From NCBI GenBank assembly GCA_037179385.1, contig CM074195.1, positions 6,242,438-6,306,437 on the forward strand: a stretch of 64,000 nt of DNA, given 5' to 3'. The DNA comes from Holothuria scabra. Its lineage: Eukaryota; Echinodermata; Holothuroidea; Aspidochirotida; Holothuriidae. Positions 33,996 to 44,180 of this stretch are shown here, one piece after another. The translations under genes and the position numbers were made by a program. The first letter of the stretch is position 1. Every line of letters starts with the position of its first letter. A model generated the notes under the pieces. The model saw nothing but the letters and a program-made list of their open reading frames with translations. It ran no database searches and was not told where the DNA came from.

Positions 33996-36540
33996 CGACA
34001 AAGTAGTTTCTTTTTCAACGGTGACGAACTTTTGAAAGGCGTCATGAAAGTTCAATTTTAATCTCGTGAACATAATACAATTACCACAAGCGAACGAGTT
34101 GGACTACGAAGAGAAATTTGAGGGTGAACTGCTTTTTTATGTGGACAATGTTCATTGTGTATACTAGTTCGGCGAATTTTCTGACACGACATTTGTACAA
34201 TGCCGCACATACTGTTCAATGAAATTGATAGTAGGCCTAATAATCTTTTATGACAACTGACGGGAGTGGAGAAGGTGCAGGTTCTCCAACTGGCGTAAAT
34301 CTTCTGAGAAAAATTTTGAAAGAGGAAAATGAGGAAAAAGGACTAGACAGGAAGAAATAGCGAAGAAAGAAAATGAAACAGTTTAAAGAAAAAGAATAAG
34401 AATTTAGAAAAGAAAACGGGAAGAAACATAATAACACTTGACATAAAACACAAGAAACAGAGAAGAAGAGATGCACCAAGTCAGTGTACCAATAAAAATC
34501 CATATGGTAGGCTATACTTCAGTCAAATCTGGTTTCAGTTGAGTCATGAGACGGCAATTAACACGTCATACTGCCAAAGTTGACTATTTATCTCAACCTG
34601 TGAAGTAGTCTCTTCTATTGTGAGCTTGCATGGTTTTGACCCACTTCATCAAAACTTAAAAATAAGTTCAAGCTATGATCTATAGATGGAACCAAGTCTC
34701 ACATTTTCGGGAAACTTAACATCATGTAGAAGAACTGTCCCGGGATCGCTGCCAAAGAAAAGGGAATACCGACCACCAATGTAAATGTGAGAGTTAATAA
34801 ACTCTCTAATGAAGGCTATCATGTGAACCTTCACAGTGTATTCTCGTCATGATATGGGAGCAGCATGTATAAAGGGCCAGATGCATATCTCTGATCGAAC
34901 GCCGTTTAATTTGTAACATTAAAAAACGGAAGAACGCTATCTCTCCTGGATAGATGACCATTTGAATTAAAATTGTCGTATGAAATAAAGCCCCCAAGTA
35001 AAGAACATCGTCATATGAGATGTCGGTTTTGGCGTTCCATACAAAAAAAGTCCGTTCGACTTGAACCAATAGGTTGGAAACTGGGCCGTAAGACTCGAGC
35101 TTACTAACGAACTTAAACAGGTCATCATAGGCCATGCAAATATCAACGCAGTTGTTCTAGTTTGCGATTTTTTTTTTTAAAATTGACCCCTCCCCCCACC
35201 CAGTTTCAAGGAGCAGAACTTCATAATGAGATTTTCTGTCACAAAAATCAAAATCTTTAGACATGAATACCTCGTCGCGTGTCACATCAAGTACTTCTCT
35301 GGGAAGAAGGTAGGGTCTAAAATGTGGTCAGTGTCTTTCAATCTCACTGGCTGCTTTGACGCAACTAATATGAGGACCAGAACATTTAGTCCACAAAGTC
35401 TGGTATTTTTCGGAACGCAATCCGTTCCAAGCCGCTAATGACAGGTCGGCCATCAAGATTTGAGTAAGTTGGTAGCGATTTAGGAATTTAAAATAACACA
35501 TGAGTGACTTCTAAGTCGAATTAAAACTACAAATATACACCCTTAATTGAAAATCTACACGCCGCCTAATGTCAGTGCCTGACAATACCTTTTGAAAGAA
35601 ATACGGTTTTATGCCATTCTCGCCGTTATGCTGTTCACCTTCCAGAAATCGCCTTTATCGATACACGAATGATACGGTACTAGAGGGATTGGAGGATATT
35701 TAGAGATCAGAGTGATGCAGATTATACAATTTGGAGCTCTATCAAGCTTGCATTACTCATTCGCAGCTAACGTTACGCAGACATACACAGTTCCTCGTTC
35801 TCCGCGTTCGCGAAATTTGGTACTTTATGCGTCCACATATGTTGCACTAAAAGATTTCACAAAATTTTGTTCAATGTTTTCTTTATTCTACATAGAAGCA
35901 CGATTTACATTACCAAGGATGGCACATGGTCATTGGCTGCAGCTGCATTTTAATATTATCTGAGGAAAAGTTTGGTTAAAACATGGAAGTCCTGTGTACA
36001 TCTCCCTTTCGTCAAATTTCTAATTATAAGGATTATTTTTTTCCTGATCCATACGCCTTGTGGTAATTGCATGGGTAAATAAATTATTTCATCTGTTTCT
36101 ATCGATCTGTATTTTTTCAACCAGACCCTCCGAAGTGCGTCATAAAGTAACACGAAAGAGTAGGTAAGATTCTTGCCAGAGTAGGTAAGATTCCTGCCAG
36201 CTTGTCTAATAGAGTTCTTCGTTGTAACATGACAAATCTATACACCAAATCTGAAAAGTGTCGGTCATTGCTATCTTGAGATATCTTGTTTACAACTGAG
36301 TGTGTAACAAACACATACCATCGCATATATTCCTTGCCTGTCAACGGTAAGAGATCAATAACTTTCTCTCGAGACTTGAAATTAAAACGGTGCTGACATG
36401 CCATCTAGTCTTACTTGCTGGAGTATTTTGTTCTTAAACTACAAAAGTTTTTGCGCGCTTTCCTTTACATTTACATTGGGTTTAAATTGTTCAACCCGAG
36501 TTTGAGACATGTTTATTTAATTCAAGTGGCCTATAAGTAA
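33996..36540. other. no recognisable gene; repeat fragments
   Basis: Contains an inverted fragment of the CAGTTTCCAACCTATTGGTT repeat (about 35065-35085) and one satellite unit near 36240-36300. The 109-codon minus frame 34806-35135 overlaps that repeat fragment and is not called. At 36150-36200 AGAGTAGGTAAGATTC is duplicated in tandem. Confidence 0.4.
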
Positions 36541-37093
36541 TTAATCGAAGCCTACAGCTTCGATTATTGGATTTGCTCAGTTTGTCAAGTGAATTCGTGC
36601 CTTCTTTCTTGGCTCGGCGTATGAAGATCTTCAGTGTGATGCTACTCTATTTACACACGAACAATTGTAACGTTATACAGCATTTCTTCTGCCACGCAGT
36701 TATTTTGACTTTTTCAGGAAGTGGAAATTTCGACTATTTCCCCGATTTTACCAACTTGACAGTGTTCCAATAGAATAATCAGCCTATTTAAGGCATGTAG
36801 GAAGTCTTCTGTTCGAAGGACGATAAGTTGTTACGCAGTTCTATTGACTTTCTTTATATTCCTGATTTGATCACTTATAAAATAGTCCCAGACTTGAACG
36901 GCGCTGCGCAGACTAACGCTAGTACTCCACGACCACACCATCGAAAATGCCCGCTTGTTTAACACGCTTGTCAACCGCTTAAAGTCCGTTGGCACGTCTC
37001 GGCGTAATCTGCGCATGTGCAAATGGCAAATCTGAGGTAAAAACATCTTACAGCCCATCTGTTGTATGCGTGAAAGGTACGTTCCTGACACAA
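36541..37093 (-). repeat. dispersed repeat X, copy B, left piece (interrupted)
   Basis: Reverse complement of 3810-4360. It runs from TTAATCGAAGCC to CCTGACACAA, where the 4.85-kb element begins. The final ACAA (37090-37093) is one half of the target duplication. The minus-strand frame 36831-37091 corresponds to the region around 3845-4080 of copy A but stops at a TAA where copy A continues. Confidence 0.8.
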
Positions 37094-37562
37094 GGTCTCA
37101 CACCCCCAATAATTGCCCCATTGACTTACACACTAAATTAGCTCTTCTTCGAGGCCCCTGCAGCCTTGTCAAAGTTCACAGCTACTTCAAGACACCCATC
37201 ACTTGAAAGCTGACAAGTTTGCACATCATGGCATTTCAAAATTTCCGTACCATGACCGTTTAGATTTTGAGCTACAAGGAGTTAAAGTTTTTGTAGGGTA
37301 CACCCACCCCTAACCTCTTCACCATAACGAAAAACGTCCGCCTTTTGACAGCAATTTTTAAAACAACCTAAATCACCATCAATCTTGCCCAAATTTTCAA
37401 CATCCACACTCTGGCTAGTTCTCTTTCAGATTCATGCAGTTTCATCACCCAACTGGCAGGTTACCTTGACAATATTTGGTCTTAACCAGAGTTAATAGAA
37501 CTACTTCTTTGAGGGTGAACACTTTACGCTGCAGAACACTACTCTAATGGAGTAGTGAGACC
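37094..37562 (+). repeat. left long terminal direct repeat (469 bp)
   Basis: Begins GGTCTCACACCCCCAATAAT and ends GAGTAGTGAGACC, so it carries its own 8-bp inverted ends. A perfect 7-bp stem with 5-nt loop (ACTACTC-TAATG-GAGTAGT, 37538-37556) sits just inside the right end. Versus the right copy: an extra AC after ACTTACAC, a G/A change near 37247 and a C/T change near 37464. The near-identity implies recent insertion or gene conversion. Confidence 0.92.
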
Positions 37563-37797
37563 TTAAAAAAATGCATGAGTGAAATTACCCACCAAAGTTT
37601 TGCCTGGGCATTCCTGTTGTGATGCTCACTAATGCCTGTAACTTGGTTTTCCTTATCATTGGTCCTATTTACAGAAATTGGGTACTCACATAATGTCCTG
37701 TGCATTGGATTGTGAGCATTTTTGTGCACAATTTCCCACACACTTTTGTAGTAGGGGAAAAACTGATATGCCTGACAAAGCCTTCTGTGGTGCATAC

Positions 37798-37905
37798 CTT
37801 CTGCTCCAAGCTGAGTTGAGGTGACTTAACATTCATCTTGGGATATCTCAGTATACACTTTTCAACTGCTGGACTAGTCTGCTGTTGAGATCCCTCAGCT
37901 TTCCT
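37798..37905 (-). CDS. exon-like segment inside the element, unknown product
   Basis: On the minus strand a pyrimidine-rich acceptor (TTTCTTACATCTTGC ... AACAG) precedes exactly 36 codons beginning RKAEGSQQQTSPAVEK and ending SLEQK. A good donor follows (CAGAAG then GTATGC). Composition (Lys, Glu, Gln, Ser) is protein-like. It lies between the left terminal repeat and the transposase start, on the opposite strand. No family is recognised and partner exons are not established, so it may be a chance frame between splice-like sites. Confidence 0.35.
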
Positions 37906-38344
37906 CTGTTAAATTGAGCAAGATGTAAGAAATAGGTAAAAATATTAGGAATCTGTGAAGGGCGCTATCAATTGAAGCACTATGCTTCTGAAATGTATCC
38001 CAATATAACTACTTGCAGTGGTAAATAAAATTGGATATAATCTAGATCATACAAGCATACTTTCCAATTAGGGTTAACCCCTTTGACAACTAGGAAGGGG
38101 TCAAATATAAACTTAACAAATAGAGGGCGCCATTTAATTTTACTAGAAGAGCCTAATTCAAAATTTCAAATTTCAAAATTTAACTGCCAAATCAACAACG
38201 TTTGTTTACATAGACTTAAAGAGAGAATTTTTTGAGGAATTAACCCTGAATTTTATTTTTCTTTACATCTTACAGGATTCTATAGTAATATATGCTTATA
38301 CAGTATTCATAAGTCAGAGAGGATCACAGACAATTTGACAAACC

Positions 38345-40386
38345 ATGGCTAGAAGGAAAGGAATGAAAGGCAGAAAATCGACAGCTTTTAAGCTTCACAA
38401 TAAGGCTGCCTGCAGACCTCTAACCAGAGGCAATTCTGAAGAATGTTCTGATGATGCTTCTGACAAAACTGTGAATCCTAATCACTATAAGAGATTGTCT
38501 CAAGATGAGTATAACAGGATTGTTCTTTCGCCAGTCCAAAGTGAAGAAAAATGTCTTTCCCAATATCCTATGCTACTTAGACCTCTTGGAAAGTGCAGCA
38601 AAAGTAAGCTGGATGAATTTGAGGAAAGTGTTCAAGCAGGACTATCTAACCCATTTTGTGAAGTTGAAGGGTACAGATTAGTGCACCTGGGGATTGCAAC
38701 AAGTGTAATTCAAGTATCTTTCGTTGATCACCAAAGGAAGCATCCAACTTGCAATGGCCTGTTAATACCTTTGGCTGACTGTGAAATTAAGAGGGGAGCT
38801 GGAGTTGAAGAAGTTTTTGGATGTGCCGTCTGTCACTACAAGAGCAGTAAAAAAGCCCTATTCAAAGAAATACCTCAGCAAAAGCCTGGTAAAAATCCTT
38901 GTGAGTTGAATGTTGCATTACAGCTGGCCCTGCACAATACTTCCATCTCGTCCGTAGGGGCACAAAGGTTTCTGAGTTGTTTAAATCTGACCAGTCCTTC
39001 GACAGATAACTTGCAGAAGGCAGCCAACAAGGTAGGCCCAGTACTGGAAGAAGAAAATGAAAGAGACATGTCAGCAAAACGTAAATTAGTGAAAGATACT
39101 TTGCAGGCCAGAGGGATGCCTCAGGACACACCAATACATGCTGAGTACGATAGACAGTACAATAATCCCTTAAGAAATAGTCGTAAGAAAACCCCGTTTG
39201 CTCCAGCCAGCCAAAGTCGAGATGTTCTCGTGGAAAATGCTACACATGAGAAATATATCATAGGATTCCACCATACAAACAAGCTTTGTTTTGCAACAGA
39301 AATGTAAATTGCTGCACTGATGTTAAGTACTCTGAAAACAAAAGATGCCATGCAACAGTTGATCAAGCTTACATCATTGGAAATGAAGAGGATGGGGGTG
39401 AAAAGCTTGCCAGAAAAGTACTGGATGGACCTATTCCTCTCAGAGTGAGTCATCTCACAACAGATGCTGACGGTAAAGGTTGTCAGGGATTCAATAAGGT
39501 CATGAAAAATGCTACAGGTGTAGACACAGAAAACTTGTTGGATGAGCAGCATTTAAATAGAGCCCTTTGTAGAGCAGTAACTAACACCGAATTTTCCTCT
39601 GAGATGTTCCCAGCTAGGACTGTCACTTTTAAGCGCCTCCTTGCAAAACGATTTGCTGAAGATATTAGCCATCGGGTACAAGCAGAAATCAGTGCATGCA
39701 GGAAGGTTTTGAAAAATGATGAGACTAAGGTTGTTCAAGCTTTGAAAGATTGTGTACCTTGTATTTTGAGCTGTTACAGTGGAGATCACAGAGAATGCTG
39801 GAACAAGTCTTTTGTTTGCAACAGGAGAAATCAGTACTCATTCCCTTTTCTACCCACGCTTGCTAGAGAATCTCTTCATATCATGGGATCAGACAAATTG
39901 AAACTAACAAAGCTCATAACCTCACGTACCTGTGAAAAGCTGATGAAGGCAACCAGGTTCGGCACATCCACGCAAAAAGCAGAAGCCATGAACAGTGCAT
40001 TCAAGACCACCAATCCAAAGCAGTGTAGTACGTACTCTCGAAATGCTCGTTACAGGGACCACAGTGCCATCCACATGGTGAACAATGGGCCTGGTGAATC
40101 GATAGCCCTCAAGATGGCTGCCTTAGGTTTAAAGCCAAGCCCGTCTTCCATTTCTACCCTGAAGCACTTGCAGCGTAGAAGAGATTACTACAAACTGAGG
40201 AGCAAAAGTCAGAAAGTTCGGCGTAGAAGGGCCAGTTTGAGGATTAAAAGATACAAGATGCATGAAAAACAAAATAATTATGACCGTGGTGGCATAAGAG
40301 GAGGCTATGAACCAAATCAACTCATCCCTGAACTCACTGATCACACCTACACAAGAGGAACTTCACAGGGGCCAACACCTAGCTAG
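38345..40386 (+). pseudogene. Mutator-like DDE transposase, one frameshift
   Basis: The ATG at 38345 is in good context (AACCATGG) and opens a basic N-terminus (MARRKGMKGRK), likely nuclear targeting. The first frame, 320 codons to 39307, holds a Cys-x2-Cys pair (C160, C163, GCAVCHYKSS) and a probable first catalytic Asp (D269, AEYDRQYNNPLRNS), then PFAPASQ and KYIIGF. The second frame, from about 39286 to 40386 (about 360 codons), holds SHLTTDADGKG (second Asp), DEQHLNRALCRAV, and TQKAEAMNS with SRNARYRDHSAIHMVNNGPG. This order matches the domain annotated as Mutator-like transposase in many invertebrate proteins. The frames join within 39262-39307, near a T-rich run, consistent with one lost base. 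It would cut and rejoin DNA at the element ends in the nucleus. Exact third catalytic residue and family name are uncertain. Confidence 0.85.
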
Positions 40387-40567
40387 CACAATTTCTGCAT
40401 GTGATTGATTGAACATCTGCAATGAACAGTGGCAGTATATGAACACTAAATGAAATGAATCAATGCAGCTTTGGAGTATATTAATGGTGCTTAACTGAGA
40501 GAGCTTGCAGAGCCTACCTGAAACTGGGACTGATATTACATACTATACCAATTTACCTTCTCACTAA

Positions 40568-40993
40568 TTAAAGCAGACAATCTTTGTGGTTACCATGGCC
40601 AAGGCAACTCCCAGACCTTTTACATGCCTTTCTTAAATTATTTAGAGCCCTGTCTTCTGCAACCAAGTGAGCTACGTTGATGCACAGGCTGTTGTGGCAT
40701 AAATGCGAGATGTCAAAACCTCTGTCTTTTGAGAGCAGGACTTCTCTTCATGTGAGGTGTGCAAGTAGGTATGCCAGGATATGAACCCTCATGGACTTTC
40801 TAGTCTGGCTATCGGGCAACCTAACCATGAAATAACCATAGAAAGGCGCATTTGTACTTGATCTTCTCTTGCCACCTTGCCACAAGATGCAACTGCTGCC
40901 TTCATCATCTCCTTGCTTGGACTTCTTCTTCATTTGCTCAGATACAGCCTGTGCCCACTCCTGCCATCCTACATCCTGTGCCATGGCAGTCAT
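40568..40993 (-). pseudogene. I-PpoI-like His-Me finger endonuclease, one in-frame TGA
   Basis: Minus-strand frame of 141 codons from ATG 40993 to TAA 40568, with a TGA at codon 82 (40748-40750). Cys35 (SSCILWQGG) is followed by YGYFMVRLP and RVHILAYLL; after the TGA comes ISHLCHNSLCINVAHL and then ACKRSGSCLGHGNHKDC. The spacing His97, Cys99, Cys104, His109, Asn118, Cys124 equals that of I-PpoI's catalytic His98, zinc ligands 100/105/110, catalytic Asn119 and zinc ligand 125, as I recall them; Cys130, His133/136 and Cys139 would finish the second zinc site. All catalytic and zinc residues survive, so the TGA (CGA to TGA would be a CpG decay) looks recent. It would nick or cut DNA. It lies tail-to-tail with the transposase, 181 bp apart, inside the same element. 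Confidence 0.8.
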
Positions 40994-41475
40994 TATTTTC
41001 TTGACGTAAGTATAGTGATGATCTTTCCTTTGTTTTGTGTAAAACTACAATCTAAAGAAGGTTTAACTTTCGTACATACCTGTAAGCTACAGTGCTTTAC
41101 AATGCAAGTAAGTAGGCAAAAGTGTGTACCAACCTTACACTTGCTTGTTGTTGCTATGCCTGACATAGTGCAACTGGTTCTAATGCTGTCACTCTTCTGT
41201 ATACGGTGGCCTCAAACAGAAACATGGCCATCATTTTATGACCTCTCCTGGACCAAAAGCCTGAAGCTGGGTGCCCTCGTAACTAATTTATTGGCCAAAA
41301 CAGCCCAAAACGGCTTTTTTGACCTCAAAAGTGTCATTTTAGCCGCAAAAATCACTCAAGCATAAAACTTCTCAATGTTTCCTCAAAATTTCAATGAGGG
41401 TGCATAAACAAGTCATATCAACACAATTATACCAGTCTTTATGTCCAAACTTCCAAAATCACATTTTGCCCTAAA
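40994..41475. other. element interior without further gene
   Basis: Between the nuclease start and the right terminal repeat. A plus-strand 162-codon frame (40877-41365) is hydrophobic, overlaps the nuclease antisense and is probably its shadow in the first 40 codons; the rest is unassigned. GACGTAAGT at about 41003 looks like a splice donor on the plus strand. Confidence 0.4.
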
Positions 41476-41942
41476 GGTCTCACACCCCCAATAATTGCCC
41501 CATTGACTTACACTAAATTAGCTCTTCTTCGAGGCCCCTGCAGCCTTGTCAAAGTTCACAGCTACTTCAAGACACCCATCACTTGAAAGCTGACAAGTTT
41601 GCACATCATGGCATTTCAAAATTTCCATACCATGACCGTTTAGATTTTGAGCTACAAGGAGTTAAAGTTTTTGTAGGGTACACCCACCCCTAACCTCTTC
41701 ACCATAACGAAAAACGTCCGCCTTTTGACAGCAATTTTTAAAACAACCTAAATCACCATCAATCTTGCCCAAATTTTCAACATCCACACTCTGGCTAGTT
41801 CTCTTTCAGATTCATGCAGTTTCATCACCCAACTGGCAGGTTATCTTGACAATATTTGGTCTTAACCAGAGTTAATAGAACTACTTCTTTGAGGGTGAAC
41901 ACTTTACGCTGCAGAACACTACTCTAATGGAGTAGTGAGACC
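41476..41942 (+). repeat. right long terminal direct repeat (467 bp)
   Basis: Same orientation and termini as the left copy (GGTCTCAC ... GTGAGACC), with the same terminal stem-loop at 41918-41936. It is followed by ACAA (41943-41946), the second half of the target duplication. Confidence 0.92.
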
Positions 41943-42148
41943 ACAATGGTCAAAGTTGTGTTGGCGGCAGAATACTTTTCTCTGAGAGTGTGAGCATGGT
42001 AGGCCGTTTGCTCATTTTTGTACAGCACTTAATATTTACTCGATCGAGGCTTGGAATCAAGTGGTGCAATATTTGGCTTTTTCGTTTCTTTTCAGACCAT
42101 TTTCAGTGGCTTCGATCAGAACTTGCCTGCAAGTACAAACCGTCTAGT
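41943..42148 (-). repeat. dispersed repeat X, copy B, right piece
   Basis: Reverse complement of 3602-3809, from ACAATGGTCAAAGTTGTG to CCGTCTAG. Joined to 36541-37093 after removing the element and one ACAA, it reconstitutes a full X copy collinear with copy A. Confidence 0.8.
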
Positions 42149-42498
42149 AAGTGCTGGCGTTACTCCTACCAAACCAGCAAAAATGTATAAAAGTACTATT
42201 TGTGCTGCTGTTTGAAAGATCTATTTCCAGACACATCATATAAAGTACAAAATATTAGTTGAATAAATGATAAGTGCAGGGTAGAGGAAAGGTATTATCC
42301 CGCGGAATCCGGTGTCTTGGTTTTCACCCCAAGTATGGTTTTTAGGAGAAAGCAAATTTCTTAATTGCTGAATAATCAAAAGTCAAAAGGTGGGAGCCTG
42401 GGGATAGCTGACATTTTTCAACATTCACAGAGAGTTCGTAAATTACACATTATGGACTTGCCCCTCAGGATAATTTTGGGAATACTGTCATAAGGCTT

Positions 42499-42862
42499 GG
42501 TCTCACGTACCCCGCGACAATCGGTGTAACCGCCTGTTTACAATCACGCAAAATCGCAGGTTAACCCCGTGTTTTCCAGTCAGTGTTCTCACGTACCCCG
42601 TGTTACGTTGATTGGGTAGTGTTACCAAAGTAACGAGGTCAAATATTTCACAAATCAATTACTGTAAAATGTTAGAAAATACGTGTTATCAGTAACACCT
42701 GTGGCCTTGCTTGATTAAAACAAACACGGTGTTTAAAATCGCTTAAACCTGCGATTTGAGGTGGATCGAAATTTAAACACAGACTCCGCGTTAACCCGCC
42801 TTCCCACGTTACTCGAGCGCGAGGTAACACGGTGTTACCTCGGGCGCGGGGTATGTGAGACC
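42499..42862. mobile_element. 364-bp MITE with GGTCTCACGTACCCCGCG ends
   Basis: The left end GGTCTCACGTACCCCGCG and the right end CGCGGGGTATGTGAGACC are inverted with one mismatch in 18. The first eight bases equal the termini of the 4.85-kb element's direct repeats. The interior has further palindromic words (GGTAACACGGTGTTACC). No clean target duplication was found (flanks GCTT and ACAG). It has no coding capacity; the open frames are palindrome-driven. Confidence 0.8.
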
Positions 42863-43064
42863 ACAGTAATAGGGTCTGAATCTTCACAAAGAAAACCTCA
42901 AGACAGTTCGAATAAGTTAGTTGGAAAACTGGAATTGTCTAGTAGGAAAACTGCAAGAACTTTCTTCCGTATCATTATCAGTAGCCAAATATATTCCAGT
43001 ATTTCTCGAGTAAAACCGCAAAATTCACTCGTCCACACTGTTTCTTTCCGGACATCCCATACGA

Positions 43065-43475
43065 AAATCTTCTATAGAATTCTATAAAAAAAATTCTATA
43101 AAAGAAATTGTAAAACATTTTCTGTAGAAATTCCTGTAGTCCTTCTGAAAAAAAAGAAAAACCTATAGAATCTCTATAGAATCCTTTAGAGTTTCTTTAG
43201 AACGGCTCTTTAGAATCTCTTTAGAAACCCTAAAGAAACCACGTAGAGTTTCTTTAGAAAATTGGACCACTTTTCTAAAGAAACTCTATAGGTTTCTAAA
43301 GAAACTCTTTAAGTTTCTTTGGAGAATTAGCGAGGTTCTATAGAAACTGTATAGAGGGTCTATACAAACAGTTTCGAGGTTCTATAGAAAAATCGGCCTC
43401 TTTTCTAAAGAGATTCTATAGAAATTGTATGGAAGTCTTATGGATTAATACCTTCAATTTGACACTACAGATCTA
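43065..43475. repeat. palindromic TTCTATAGAA / TTCTTTAGAA array
   Basis: About 400 bp made almost entirely of 8-14 bp near-palindromes (TTCTATAGAA, TTTCTTTAGAA, AAAGAAACTCTATAGG), in irregular order and on both strands. It starts and ends abruptly. Dense inverted repeats like this can extrude cruciforms or be MITE-derived. No coding frame. Confidence 0.8.
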
Positions 43476-44180
43476 TAGAAACTGACAATTCATCACCCTA
43501 AGCATAATGTGCATAAAGTTTTCCAAGATGATTTTACTTCTTCCAATATCCCCGAATGTCTCGGGAAAGACACCCAGGGGCCGAGAGCGGAGTTTAGCTT
43601 AATTGTTGAAGACATTATTTGATAACGTAATATGTAAGTAAATGGTATATGTGCCAGGGCTGTGACTCGTAGGTTATAGCTAGTGAAAAATGTTATTTCA
43701 TATTTTTTAAAGAAAAACAATTCATCATACAACTTAATGTTCTCTGTCTATATTGATGAACTACTTATCTTTTCTGAAAAAAAAAAAAAAAAAAACATTT
43801 CTTACCAAATATCTGATTAGTTTAAATCTGCTAAAAGCATAAATTTACAATTTTTGTGTCAAAATTTTTAATATGACAAAATTAAGTTTAATAATATTCT
43901 GCAGGTGCTGTTGAATTTGAGTTCAGTAACCTAGTTTACAAAATGAGTGCCGTCTGGGTAGGTCCCAGCCAATCAGAAAAGTTTTATATCACCCTTACCA
44001 CTGAATGAGTAGTATGTTTCTCTATGTCTAAGAGTATGGTGGAGGAAAGAAGTTGTAAAGTTGAGAAGTTAGAAATTTAGGAGGATTCAATTGAGATCTA
44101 CACTTCAGAGAAAGAAGAAGCTAATAGATTAAGAACTTAATTGCTGTCGATAACTTGTGGCAATTTGGGCGTATATTCAG
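43476..44180. other. no recognisable gene
   Basis: AT-rich; an A run of about 19 lies near 43778. No supported feature except possible intron sequence before the exon-like segment at 44181. Confidence 0.4.

Larger units (their letters stand above)
37094..41942. mobile_element. DDE transposon bounded by long terminal direct repeats, LTR-like layout
   Basis: The unit starts GGTCTCAC and ends GTGAGACC, and is bounded by two direct repeats (469 and 467 bp) differing by two substitutions and one 2-bp indel. ACAA flanks the outside (37090-37093 and 41943-41946). Neither repeat alone has matching 4-bp flanks (left copy ACAA/TTAA, right copy TAAA/ACAA), so the whole unit inserted once. The uninterrupted X copy at 3806-3809 shows the empty site. 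Between the repeats lie a Mutator-like DDE transposase (plus) and a His-Me finger nuclease frame (minus); no gag, protease or reverse transcriptase. LTR-like direct repeats around a cut-and-paste-type transposase are, to my knowledge, very unusual. An alternative is a composite unit made by two MITE copies. Confidence 0.8.

Noticed and set aside
34806..35135. 109-codon minus-strand frame
   Set aside because: Overlaps a fragment of a repeat also seen at 12970 and 25250; no recognised motif and no splice context.
38862..39134. Minus-strand frames within the transposase
   Set aside because: Antisense shadows of the well-supported plus-strand transposase.
40877..41365. 162-codon hydrophobic plus-strand frame
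   Set aside because: Its first part is antisense to the nuclease frame, and the translation is low-complexity hydrophobic without a domain; treated as a shadow.
37094..41942. Ordinary LTR retrotransposon
   Set aside because: The direct repeats look like LTRs, but ends are GG...CC not TG...CA and the interior has a DDE transposase with no RT, RNase H, protease or gag.
42499..42862. Solo copy of the 469-bp terminal repeat
   Set aside because: Only the terminal octamer is shared; internal sequence and length differ, so it is a separate MITE.
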